The position numbers and the translations under genes are program-made. A stretch of 64,000 nucleotides of DNA, from contig CM061142.1 of the NCBI GenBank assembly GCA_030789695.1, positions 148,821,266 to 148,885,265 of the forward strand, in the 5' to 3' direction. Below the pieces are notes generated by a model that ran no database searches, was not told the origin of the DNA, and saw only the letters and a program-made list of their open reading frames with translations. Source of the DNA: Scilla litardierei. Lineage: Eukaryota; Streptophyta; Magnoliopsida; Asparagales; Asparagaceae. Below, one piece after another: positions 48,701 through 54,611 of the stretch (position 1 is its first letter; the number at the start of each line of letters is the position of its first letter).

Positions 48701-51700
48701 TCCCTTCTTCAGACTCGATAAGGTCGTCAAGTATTGAGTGTGTGAATTTGATGCATAACCGATTACACCTTGCATGAAAGCAGTTCAGAGTCGTCACCAA
48801 CATAGCATACTAATCTATTCTGTCAAGTTCAGGTTTTATTATGCGAGCCAAAGTTCCTCCATTTGAATGCTTGTTCCAAATAAGTTAGTTTTCATTTGAT
48901 CGGGGTGTTGCATGGATTAGAGCTAAGATCAGTAGTTGCGACTCAATAAATCTTGACTATTTTAAATCCAGAAGGTGTAGCCATACAATGAGCAGCCATC
49001 CATTTCTTTTATCATTTAATCCATGTTTAGTGGTGGCCCCACTAGAACAGAAGTTATGTCTCATGAATTTACATTACAGATTCTTATATTTATGTTTTAG
49101 GGAAAATATATCCCACAAGAAGCATGCAATATGGACAAAATCTCGCCGCTTTTCAGTGAAATCCTTAACAAGCCAAAAGTTCACTTCTTTCTCTCCCAAA
49201 AGACGGCAGCTCCTTGAGAATTTGTAATATTATTGGGTTTTGCCTTAGTAGTCCTCAACAATCAGTAATTTACAAATTAAAAAAGTACCAACTACTCATT
49301 GCAGAACGACATTTTGAACACAAGCAGATGCAGGTGCCAGAAATCTAGCATAAAGATGAGAAGCAGTTCACTACTAACTATGGACAAGGTCAGATCATCG
49401 TGGGTGCAGTTTGGGTGCAGTTGGGATAAGGATTTGAAGTTATTAACATGCATGAACTGTGTAAAATTTAAATATGATGGTCTCAATTCAATGAAAGCAA
49501 ACTACAGATATGAAGTGTCCTATCAAGTGATGAGTCATTGAGCTGATTTGTAAGCAGCATAAAGAAGGATAAGTTACCTCTGCTAGTTGTTTCTCTGTCA
49601 TCTCAACACCTTCCAATAGAGTTTTTAGAAGTGGCACAGCTCCAACAGTGTCTTTAGAAGCATCAATCTTCGAAAAGCTGTCCTTGACAATAGATGAAGC
49701 TCTTCCCAGATTGTCAGCAACATCTAATAGATTCTTCGCAAAATTCTGCTCATCCAAACATACTCATGTCAAGATGCAGTTAAAAGAAAATTGATAAGAG
49801 ATCATACAAATTGATAAGAAATAATTCATAAGAATAATATAGAAAACCATGAGATTACATGTATAGAAATATGATGACATAGAAAAAACAAGCAAAAGGC
49901 CAGACCTGTATCGCAAATTTCTTTGAGTTTTCTGCCTCACGTCTTGTTCTTTCCAAAACATTCTCCATGTCAGCATAGCTACGGAGAACTTTATCTTGCA
50001 TCTTTTCAATTTCCTTGTGTTTTACCTTCAGCAGCTCTTCCTTCTCCGCAACTAGCTTTACAAGATCATCAACAGATAGATCAATCTGTGCCTCTGAATC
50101 AGAAAAGGCGGTTTGGTTAGCTTTCTTCTCTTTATACATATTAAAAGTTGGCATCTTTGGATTTGAGACTAAAACCTGTATCTTGTGTTTGCTCAGTAGC
50201 TGCAGAATCATCCTTTGCCTCAGCAGCATCGCTTTTAGGGTCAGCAGATTGGTTAGTCTCCTTGTCATTTGGTTCAGGAGATGCAGTTGATGAAAACCCA
50301 TGTTTTCGTAATGGAGCATTTGTGAATAGTGAGTTTTTCCATAAGCGACTGGTCGGGGAGGATGACCACTGGAAAACAAAATTAAACAATAAAATTCAAG
50401 ATACATCACTATGCTCCCCTTCTTATACGCCAATAAGAGGACTTGATTTAGTATATGACATTATATTCACTAAAGAGAATAACTAAACTAGGCGAGTCAT
50501 CTGCCTGAAGATCTATTAGGTCACAAAATTTTAATCTGCTCTACCTTACATCAGTATTAGATAGACTCGTCTAAGGCAATGGTGATGATAAATCAATGGA
50601 GAGCATGTTAACATACATCAGCAAAGGTCACTGACTCACTAAAGTGGTTCACACAGCTCCCATTAGAAAGAATGTATCCGCGATAGGTTTTGTCATTTCA
50701 AGAATAAATGAGTGCATGAATGCAATCATTTACGTTCTTTACTTAAACTGTATCAATAAAATAGAACAACACTAAAATTTTTCTAGCACTAACAGAATCA
50801 GTCATATCAATATTTATTTTAACAAAATGAGGCATTGAATCTTGCTATTTCTCTTAAATCTTTCTCAAAACTACACATGAGATAAAGTTCTTAATAATTC
50901 TTTCTTTAATTCTCTAACTTACAGAACTACAACTGTTATAAAACTATCTGCAAGTCTCTAGCTGAAGTCAACAGTAAGATTATTTTATCACAAGAATGAT
51001 ATCTGAAGCCAGATGACTCCCTCTACACCCAATCATTCATTGTGGTGTTATCTGCACTCATGAAGTCATACACAATTCGTAAAACATGGAAGGTGACTGG
51101 ATAGAGCCACATCTTATGTGCATATTAGTGCAAACATAAAATTGGATTTCAGGTGATCTTTTGACAGTGGCAAGAATCCATGATAAAGGTTCAAATTAAA
51201 ATTGACAGACTTAGTATCTTGAAGCGTAGGCTCATGTCCACCGCGATAGTATCAACCATTAAATTTAGTCTCAAAGAGAAATCTAAGTATTTAGAATCCC
51301 TGATTTGGCAAAAGCCGGTCAAACACAAAAGATAATGTAAATAAGGGGAAGATGTAAAAAGATCAACAATGAGTTTCAAGCTGATGAGGAAAGAGACGCT
51401 TTTTGTGTGTACTGTGGTCATGAGAAGCTTACTTTCAAAATTTACCATTTGGGAAGCATGCAAATCTCAGGTTTTGAAGAAAGGGACAGATTTTTGCACC
51501 GCATTGGTAACAAGCTTATTAGAGAACAAAAAGCAAGGTCAAGCTTGAGAAAGGAGGGCAGTCTTGCTGCACCGCGGTTATAATAAGCTTAATTTTATGA
51601 TTTAGGAGACCACATTGAGGTCAAGATTAGGGAGCTCCCCAAAAAATGGTATGCTTCTCCAAATTTCTTTTAGACATATAAATGCATTTCCAAAAATGGA

Positions 51701-52127
51701 TATCTTAACTGAAAGTGCAAAGGTACCATCAAAAACATAATTCCTTTTTTAAAATCAATTGACAAATATACTCAGTAACCATTCTATGAAGCCCAAAAAT
51801 AAATCTTTAAGTCAATCTTAGCTGCTGGGCAAAATATAAGACAGCCGCCAATTTCTTGTAAACCACCACTAAATTGATCTTGAAACCCTAACGTTGATTA
51901 ACGAGCAGATGGCGCAATTGAAAAATAACAAACGCATGTAAAAACATCAGAAAAGCTAAAAACAAAAACAAAAAACTTACTTTGGTCGAAGAAATGAAGG
52001 CGGGTTCGGTTGTTGCCGGGTGGAGGCTGCCGGAAAGATTGAGGAGTGGCTCGCGACGTTTAGCTCCGACGATCAGGCGGTGGGCAAGGCTGCTCTTTGC
52101 GATGCGAGAGAGTACCCCCGAAGCCAT
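12618..52127 (-). CDS. MGE1: Mitochondrial GrpE-type nucleotide exchange factor (spliced, six exons)
   Basis: GrpE/Mge1 releases ADP from mitochondrial Hsp70 and so drives the chaperone cycle in protein import and folding in the matrix. Six exons (52127-51981, 50368-50176, 50093-49906, 49745-49578, 12929-12801, 12713-12618) join with GT-AG borders and matching phases into 306 residues without a stop. Residues 1-~45 are basic and Arg/Ser-rich with no acidic residue before 26, a mitochondrial presequence. Residues ~115-200 form the long GrpE helix ([20 protein letters not shown] region). The C-terminal beta domain has [16 protein letters not shown] and [16 protein letters not shown]. Length fits plant mitochondrial GrpE (about 300 aa). 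Plants often have two paralogues, so MGE1 versus MGE2 is open. The unusual point is intron 4, 36,648 bp of nested retrotransposons. The coding sequence shows no damage. Confidence 0.92.
12801..12929 (-). CDS. MGE1: GrpE exon 5 (residues 233-275)
   Basis: Follows the acceptor CCATTTCAG behind a pyrimidine tract and starts GTG TTT AGG, in phase with exon 4. Encodes [18 protein letters not shown] and the HHAVFKVPD strand of the beta domain. Ends AAG before GTATGC. Confidence 0.92.
13362..13627. mobile_element. Tourist-like (PIF/Harbinger) MITE, 266 bp
   Basis: Starts GGCCCCATTTGG and ends CCAAACAGGACC, inverted termini with two mismatches, and is flanked on both sides by TTA (13359-13361 and 13628-13630), the PIF/Harbinger target duplication. 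No coding capacity. It lies about 430 bp inside intron 4, near the acceptor. Confidence 0.75.
13628..15400. other. Intron 4 sequence with no recognised gene
   Basis: AT-rich. A ~66 bp segment with GGAGCTTTGGAAGTTTGTCA recurs at about 14357-14434 and 14520-14585, with shorter TGGAAGTTTGTCAGTTGTT copies between. The part after 14900 may include the decayed gag of the copia element that follows, but I cannot show this. Confidence 0.4.
15400..17910 (+). pseudogene. Decayed Tork/TNT1-like Ty1/copia gag-pol (part 1)
   Basis: Fragments in copia order on the plus strand: a zinc-knuckle-like stretch near 15440 ([12 protein letters not shown]), protease/pre-integrase-like text near 15740-15800 ([10 protein letters not shown] type), an integrase piece near 16380 ([18 protein letters not shown]), and a reverse transcriptase N-terminus near 17090-17510 ([21 protein letters not shown], then a [10 protein letters not shown] segment that is duplicated). 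Many stops and frame changes. It breaks off at 17910 inside the 'GSLMYAM' motif, where LTR A begins, and resumes at 41561. LTR ends were not found. Confidence 0.7.
17911..19678 (+). repeat. LTR A (1768 bp)
   Basis: Starts TGTTAGGTATTGG and ends GTCCTTACA, next to a primer site at 19681. The U3 array (about 18380-18925) uses CAGGCGCCTG and CAGTCGCCTG-like motifs; the TATA box is at 18997-19006 (CCTATATATC). Downstream are TTGTGTAGG repeats. Confidence 0.85.
19681..19692 (+). promoter_or_regulatory. Primer binding site, unit 1
   Basis: TGGTATAAGAGC, one base off TGGTATCAGAGC, the complement of initiator tRNA-Met used by most plant copia elements. Two bases after LTR A. Confidence 0.65.
19716..21550 (+). 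pseudogene. Sirevirus-type gag, unit 1, broken
   Basis: ATG at 19716 opens [10 protein letters not shown]; then [13 protein letters not shown], the UBN2-type gag N-terminal motif. A TGA replaces the expected Trp codon near 19846 and a TAG follows 'VISQ' near 20197; both are shared with unit 2. Further frameshifts occur near 20040 and 20500-20640. Later parts: [17 protein letters not shown], an acidic stretch, and a coiled-coil-like region ([18 protein letters not shown]) before a His/Lys-rich tail. A classic zinc knuckle is not evident. The last ~210 bp are duplicated. Confidence 0.75.
21125..21548 (+). repeat. Tandem duplication in gag unit 1 tail (~212 bp x 2)
   Basis: 21125-21335 and 21336-21548 are near copies, both with CCAACAAGAAGCATGTAAAT and AAGAAACAGTCTTCTACACA. 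Unit 2 has a single copy, so the duplication is private to unit 1. Confidence 0.8.
21551..22507 (+). other. 3' spacer of unit 1 with polypurine tracts
   Basis: No gene. Purine tracts include CTAGGGGGAGCA (22117), GGGAGGAGAGA (22270), GGGGAGAGAGA (22305) and AAAAGGGGGGAGAA (22494-22507), the last abutting LTR B. This matches the multiple-tract pattern of Sireviruses. Confidence 0.65.
22508..23040 (+). repeat. LTR B, 3'-truncated (~533 bp)
   Basis: Starts like LTR A and follows it to CAGGCGGCTGT near 23040, then jumps into internal 3' spacer sequence. The other LTRs continue with TATGCACTAGCTC. The break looks like a deletion or recombination join. Confidence 0.8.
23041..23815 (+). other. Internal 3' spacer fragment of the same family
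   Basis: Matches 21830-22507 by eye. A ~110 bp piece with TTTTGGCAATGTCTTTGTATC occurs twice in tandem (about 23195-23302 and 23307-23417). Ends with AAAAGGGGGAAGAA next to LTR C. Confidence 0.7.
23816..26981 (+). repeat. LTR C, with insertion and internal duplication
   Basis: Starts TGTTAGGTATTGG and ends GTCCTTACA. The CAGGCGCC-type array lies at about 24276-24830, the TATA box at 24904-24914. The LTR is interrupted at about 25079-26196, and its 3' part carries a ~258 bp tandem duplication (26331-26588 and 26589-26830) covering the TTGTGTAGG repeats. Confidence 0.8.
25079..26196. mobile_element. Unclassified insertion with GATATCGGC-rich ends
   Basis: Both ends are dense in short palindromes of the type CCGATATCG (left: 25079-25150; right: 26080-26180). 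The interior has T-rich tracts and a ~120 bp imperfect tandem repeat (about 25875-25990 and 26005-26105, both with CATAATTTTATTTGAG). No ORF of note. Flanks carry a repeated LTR segment (GGAAATCC.TCAAAGCG) rather than a short target duplication, so the mechanism is unclear. Confidence 0.5.
27019..28626 (+). pseudogene. Sirevirus-type gag, unit 2, broken
   Basis: ATG at 27019, in the same context as unit 1. A TAG replaces Trp near 27093, then TAA and TGA near 27137-27145; the TGA and the later TAG after 'VISQ' (27496) are shared with unit 1. Long open stretches are 27169-27498 (gag core, [20 protein letters not shown]) and 27562-28128 ([18 protein letters not shown], a Ser/Glu-rich acidic run, then helical [18 protein letters not shown]). 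A frameshift near 28110 leads to [11 protein letters not shown] and the His/Lys-rich tail. No pol follows. Confidence 0.75.
28627..29512 (+). other. 3' spacer of unit 2
   Basis: Matches the unit 1 spacer (CATCATATTTTAACTC region, then the purine tract AAAAGGTGGAGAA at the LTR border). No gene. Confidence 0.6.
30210..30291 (+). repeat. 5' LTR of the chromovirus, left piece
   Basis: Matches the first 82 bases of the 3' LTR at 40153 with a few changes. The middle of the LTR (about 225 bp in the 3' copy) is missing; the right piece is 34977-35045. Confidence 0.85.
30292..30346. other. 55 bp of unknown origin between LTR piece and inverted repeat
   Basis: Matches neither the 3' LTR nor the inverted-repeat arm. 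It may be filler DNA from a repair event. Confidence 0.4.
30347..31329. repeat. Left arm of the large inverted repeat
   Basis: Complement of 34976-33995. AT-rich; short open frames occur in both arms at matching places and are not considered genes. Confidence 0.85.
31330..32489. other. AT-rich centre of the inverted-repeat unit
   Basis: No gene recognised. A short TATC repeat occurs near 32197-32210. Confidence 0.4.
32490..33840 (-). pseudogene. Unrecognised coding-like segment, minus strand, frameshifted
   Basis: GC content rises clearly over the flanks. The minus strand has three long frames in succession: 33567-33376 ([17 protein letters not shown]), 33361-32944 ([54 protein letters not shown]) and 32882-32493 ([17 protein letters not shown]). 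They change frame between blocks and include stops, so no single protein can be read. I do not recognise the family; a captured fragment of a host gene is an inference from GC content and from its place between inverted arms. Confidence 0.4.
33995..34976. repeat. Right arm of the large inverted repeat
   Basis: Reverse complement of the left arm. Ends directly against chromovirus LTR sequence (CTTTAAATTTC). Confidence 0.85.
34977..35045 (+). repeat. 5' LTR of the chromovirus, right piece
   Basis: Matches the last ~70 bases of the 3' LTR, ending CTAATCGTATCA. Followed by the primer site TGGTATCAAAGC at 35049-35060, one base off the initiator tRNA-Met complement. Confidence 0.85.
35072..36322 (+). 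pseudogene. Chromovirus gag, broken
   Basis: ATG at 35072 opens [19 protein letters not shown] and stops at 35222. Later frames give a capsid-like region: a coiled-coil-like stretch near 35650-35760, [14 protein letters not shown] near 35985, and WRFQ-like text with [15 protein letters not shown] near 36260, the Retrotrans_gag pattern. At least four stops or frame changes. A GC-rich block (35395-35650) separates N-terminus and capsid. Confidence 0.7.
35395..35650. repeat. Very GC-rich, palindromic block in gag
   Basis: Around 70% G+C with nested inverted repeats, for example GGGTCTGGCGGGCCGCCAGA (35501). Composition is unlike the rest of the element. It creates long spurious Ala/Gly/Pro/Arg frames on both strands. 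Confidence 0.65.
36391..40152 (+). pseudogene. Chromovirus pol (zinc knuckle, PR, RT, RNase H, IN, chromodomain), broken
   Basis: Frames in order: 36391-37575 holds the gag zinc knuckle ([14 protein letters not shown] at 36621, with Tyr where related elements have His), a Glu run, protease ([10 protein letters not shown] near 36885) and the RT start. RT continues in another frame to 38168; the catalytic motif reads FDNILVYS (37900), Asn for the second Asp. RNase H (38173-38982) has [11 protein letters not shown]. Integrase (38900-39600) has [15 protein letters not shown] and [12 protein letters not shown], with TAG/TGA stops near 39088, 39141 and 39493. 39602-40054 has VGDQVYL and [10 protein letters not shown]; after a frame change, [15 protein letters not shown] is chromodomain-like. 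It cannot be active as it stands. Confidence 0.82.
40153..40531 (+). repeat. 3' LTR of the chromovirus (379 bp)
   Basis: Starts TGATGCGG right after a stop codon at 40150-40152 in TTTTTGGGGTAA and ends CGTATCA. It keeps the central part lost from the 5' LTR, so it records the ancestral LTR. Confidence 0.88.
41561..41850 (+). pseudogene. Tork/TNT1-like copia pol, part 2 (RNase H side)
   Basis: Continues the reading broken at 17910: [15 protein letters not shown], then a [10 protein letters not shown] stretch (the 'RKSTSGY' region) and GAVSW-like text, partly duplicated at 41752-41790 and 41802-41840 (GCAAGAAAG motifs). Stops are frequent. This shows the 17911-41555 array was inserted into this copia element. 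Confidence 0.65.
41855..42160 (+). pseudogene. Possible gypsy gag zinc-knuckle fragment
   Basis: A frame with [15 protein letters not shown], resembling a CCHC knuckle with one Cys replaced by Tyr, followed by a Gln-rich stretch and [10 protein letters not shown], similar in layout to the end of gypsy gag. Short and broken; low certainty. Confidence 0.3.
43641..43685 (+). other. tRNA-like A/B box pair 1
   Basis: TGATTTGGTTGG (weak A box, 43641-43652) and GGTTCGATTCC (good B box, 43675-43685). No cloverleaf is evident. Confidence 0.35.
43775..43829 (+). other. tRNA-like A/B box pair 2
   Basis: TAGCTCAGCTGG (43775-43786) and GGTTCGAATCC (43819-43829), both consensus-like and ~32 bp apart as in tRNA genes. 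The acceptor and T stems do not pair well, so this is tRNA-derived (SINE-like or pseudo-tRNA), not a tRNA gene. Confidence 0.5.
45441..45840. repeat. GC-rich degenerate tandem repeat; weak Helitron candidate
   Basis: A unit of ~35-40 bp with GGCGCGGAACAACAAATTCG recurs about eight times between 45540 and 45840. The left border TCATAACACGTGCCCGCAAG and right border GTGCGCGGGCATCCTAAT recall Helitron ends (5' TC, 3' CTRR), but the base before TC is G, not A, and the terminal hairpin is poor. Confidence 0.4.
45841..47788. other. Intron 4 sequence with a short tandem duplication
   Basis: AT-rich, no gene. A ~62 bp segment (AAATGCATGGCT... to ...TTTCATTTCCA) is repeated at 45999-46060 and 46072-46133. 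Confidence 0.45.
47789..48205. mobile_element. hAT-like MITE, 417 bp
   Basis: The ends are imperfect inverted repeats: left CAAGG...GGTTTTGATTGAA, right (reverse complement) CAAGGTTTGAGAACTCGG. The flanks attgcaac (47781-47788) and attgcatc (48206-48213) are an 8 bp duplication with one mismatch, the hAT size. GGTTTCGA-type repeats lie inside both ends; the centre is AT-rich. No coding capacity. Confidence 0.6.
48206..49577. other. Intron 4 sequence next to exon 4
   Basis: No recognised gene or repeat; probably ancestral intron. Small open frames on both strands have no family resemblance. Confidence 0.45.
49578..49745 (-). CDS. MGE1: GrpE exon 4 (residues 177-232)
   Basis: Follows the acceptor GATGAGCAG. 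Encodes [18 protein letters not shown] and [18 protein letters not shown], core GrpE helix and hinge motifs. Ends GAG before GTAACT, the donor of the 36.6 kb intron. Without splicing, the frame reads 29 more codons to a stop at 49488. Confidence 0.92.
49906..50093 (-). CDS. MGE1: GrpE exon 3 (residues 114-176)
   Basis: Follows the acceptor GATTCAG; two bases complete Glu114. Encodes the first part of the GrpE dimerisation helix, with [20 protein letters not shown], a well-conserved GrpE segment. Ends CAG before the donor GTCTGG. Confidence 0.9.
50176..50368 (-). CDS. MGE1: GrpE exon 2 (residues 50-113)
   Basis: Follows the acceptor TTTTCCAG and ends with one base of a split codon before GTTTTA. 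Encodes a Ser-rich then acidic, low-complexity linker ([18 protein letters not shown]), typical of the variable N-terminal part of plant GrpE. Confidence 0.85.
50369..51980 (-). other. GrpE intron 1 (1612 bp)
   Basis: Donor GTAAGT at 51980, acceptor TTTTCCAG ending at 50369. Free of recognisable transposons. Confidence 0.8.
51981..52127 (-). CDS. MGE1: GrpE exon 1 (residues 1-49)
   Basis: Starts ATG at 52127-52125 and ends ACC AAA before the donor GTAAGT. Encodes the mitochondrial presequence ([18 protein letters not shown] start). Phase 0 at its 3' end. Confidence 0.85.
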
Positions 52128-52213
52128 GACAGTTTAAATTTCGAGGAGAAATTAAGAAACTGAAAATAATAATTAAAGATGAAGGAGGAGGGTTCAGGGT
52201 TTTAGAGGGCGGG

Positions 52214-52227
52214 AGGGTTTAGGGTTT
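52214..52227 (-). promoter_or_regulatory. Telo-box
   Basis: Minus strand AAACCCTAAACCCT, ~90 bp upstream of the GrpE start codon, with further AAAACCCT copies at 52196 and 52225. Telo-boxes are common in promoters or leaders of plant housekeeping and mitochondrial protein genes. Confidence 0.55.
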
Positions 52228-52310
52228 TAGAGGGATGAGGAAACGAGAGAGAATTCTTGGAGGGGAAGAAATAGTCCCCGAAACGAAGCGGATCTGGAAC
52301 CATCTAGCCC

Positions 52311-52318
52311 TTATTTAT
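52311..52318 (-). promoter_or_regulatory. TATA-like motif upstream of GrpE
   Basis: Minus strand ATAAATAA, about 185 bp upstream of the start codon; could be the core promoter. Confidence 0.35.
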
Positions 52319-52849
52319 CGTTTTTTACTAATAAAAATAACTTTAAAGCGGGTTATTGGTCACAGTCGGATTCGGATCTGAACCCGAGCCCGATAAGAAC
52401 TCGCCCGATTAATTTAAAACTATTATAAATGTCCAAACTGGTGGTAAAAAGAGCGCTCCAATAAAGCTATATTACAATTGAGGGCAGATTTTGAACTTAT
52501 TCTATGTGGTAATGTCATGTCATGTTTTGGGGGGAAATTTTTGGGTTGAAGAGAAATTTGTTGGGAGAATACAAAAGCTTTTCTTTTTTGAAATTGGCAG
52601 CATTAGCACTTAATGCCATTCATTTAAAAATGACCAAAAAAAATGAGACTCAAAAAAATGAAACTCATACACAAAAATGAAACCCAAAAAATATGCAACT
52701 TAAATTACAAGCATGAAAAAGTGAACTTTATTTTTGGCTGAGCTTATTTCGGCTGACCCAAAAAAACTGAAGCCCTAAAAAACACAGGGAATGTGCATTC
52801 AAAGAGGCGGGTTAAGCTTTTTGGGCGTCAAGCAGAGGTTTGACCAACC

Positions 52850-54584
52850 TGTTGAGAATTGATTCCCCGGATTTGGTTTTGATGATGAACAAACATAAAT
52901 ATCGTGAACTAACTCTTTGTGAGCGCAGTTATGGAGATCGTCGCCAAAATTCTATGAACATCAAAAGCAACGTCTCAAGACTTCTCATAGCACGTGATCT
53001 TGTGCCTGAAGCTTCGTTGAATGTCTAGGAGCATTATTGAAGTCAAGAGATTCGGATTGAAGCTTTGAAGACGGTTCGTCTAGTTTATTTTATAGTCTTC
53101 TAGCTTCTTTTCGTAGAATGTTAAGCCTTGAGTAGTACTTACATTATAATCTTCATAACGCTCATATCTTAGAGCTAGGATTATCTTAGAAGCCCATAGA
53201 AACTTTCCCGAAGCTTCACGCTTCATTTCACGGCTTCTGGTGCATCTTAGTTGGTTCAAGAAGAAGGACCAACCGACTAGATTGTCATCTAGTCGGTTAA
53301 GAATCCTTCTTGAACCGACTAGATCTCCTTGCTCAATTCAGCTTCTTCACTGTTGATCAATTAGTCGGTCCAAGAAGGTTCACCGACCGACTAGTTGTCA
53401 AACTAGTCGGTTAGGAATTCTTCTTAGACCGGCTAGTTATTCTTTCACTTTTAAGCATGAGCTACTGTTTACAGTTAGTCGGTCCAAGAACATTCTTCGA
53501 CCGACTAGTTGTGAAACTAGTCGGTTGGAATTTGTTCTTAGACCGACTAGCTCTCTTTGAATTCAGCCTATTGTATTTCAACTCTTAGTCGGTCAAAGAA
53601 CACTCACCGACCGACTAGTTGTCAAACTAGTCGGTTGGCAAGTTTTCTTAGACCTACTAGTTCTATATCTCCTGAACTATTCTTATTGGCTGTGAACTAG
53701 TTAGTCGGTCCAAGAAAAATCACCGACCGACTAGTTGCAAAACTAATCGGTCAGTGATCCTTCTTAGACCGATTAGACTGCTTTAGAAATAGATCCGTTG
53801 GAGCATTAAATGCACTAATTTTCCATCTCTCTTCTCTCTATCCTATATATACTTGTGATGCTTCTTCATAGCATTTAAGGCTGCCATTATTGAGTTTTAG
53901 AGATCAAAGAGAGAGCATTTAATTCTCATTTCCAAGCTCGCTCATTTCTCACAAGAATCTCTCCAAACTCCTTGAGCCCTAATTTCCTCAAGAGAGATTC
54001 TCTTCATTGTGAGCCATTCAAGCCAAGAGCTTGATTCAAGGTCACCAACTCCATCCTATCCTTCGATCGCTGTTCATCTTCTTGGAGCTAGGGTTTGGTG
54101 ACATTCTTCTTCCTCAAAATCATTCTTGCCCTAAAATCGTAAGTTTTACTCAAGGCATATGATTTTGTTGGTAAGTGTTTTATATTTCATTTACTTTGAT
54201 ATTGCAAGCTTTTCTTTCGGTTGTGAGAGAAGTTTGTGATCCCGGTTTGTGGGAGTCACGTTTCGTTTTGTGTATGATTTGATCTTGTAGAGGTTTTCTA
54301 CAAGAATTTCATAGTGCAAATTTGAGTTAGAGGTTTCTAACTCAAGTAGCCGGAGGGGATCCGGGTGTTTGGGACGTAGGATCACCGGGAACAAGTCGGG
54401 GAGACTTGGATGGATCCAAACCCGTTATATCGTTTGTTTGCATTGTCTTTTATTGTTGTCAATATTTTCATTCCGCATTTATGGTTGAGTTTGCACGATA
54501 ATTAGGAATAATTACTCTTGATTATTTTAAAGTACTATTCACCCCCCCCTCTAGTACTTGTGCAGTAGCTATCAGGACATTACA
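52850..54584 (+). repeat. 5' LTR of Sirevirus element 2 (1735 bp)
   Basis: Starts TGTTGAGAATTGATTCC and ends CAGGACATTACA. Contains the AGTCGGT array at about 53268-53776 and a TATA box (CTATATATAC, 53843-53852). Confidence 0.9.
53268..53776 (+). repeat. AGTCGGT palindrome array in the U3 of LTR 2
   Basis: Five units of ~110 bp, with TAGTCGGTC(C/A)AAGAA starts at about 53361, 53476, 53585 and 53701. Each has an inner hairpin ACCGACTAGTTG...AACTAGTCGGT. It ends ~65 bp before the TATA box. Confidence 0.85.
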
Positions 54585-54586
54585 TT

Positions 54587-54598
54587 TGGTATCAGAGC
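54587..54598 (+). promoter_or_regulatory. Primer binding site, element 2
   Basis: TGGTATCAGAGC, an exact match to the complement of initiator tRNA-Met, two bases after the LTR. Confidence 0.85.
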
Positions 54599-54611
54599 CA
54601 AGTTCATAGCT

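Larger units (their letters stand above)
12930..49577 (-). other. GrpE intron 4 (36,648 bp), filled with nested transposons
   Basis: Donor GTAACT at 49577-49572 and acceptor TTTCAG at 12935-12930. The other introns are 1612, 82, 160 and 87 bp. Contents: MITEs, a decayed Tork-like copia, a gag-only Sirevirus LTR array, a Reina-like chromovirus, a large inverted-repeat unit, and about 12 kb of unassigned or host sequence. Confidence 0.88.
52128..52849 (-). promoter_or_regulatory. GrpE upstream region
   Basis: The 722 bp between the GrpE start codon and the 5' LTR of Sirevirus element 2. It includes a telo-box, a TATA-like motif and A-rich tracts (52630-52700). Confidence 0.55.

Noticed and set aside
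49855..50433. 192-codon frame on the minus strand
   Set aside because: It reads through intron 2 of the GrpE gene; the real protein uses exons 2 and 3 with splicing at 50176 and 50093.
52214..52227. Interstitial telomere repeat
   Set aside because: Only two units of the motif; placed just upstream of a start codon it fits a telo-box, not telomeric DNA.
52260..52310. Possible heat-shock element upstream of GrpE
   Set aside because: TTC/GAA blocks are present but not in the required alternating 5 bp spacing.
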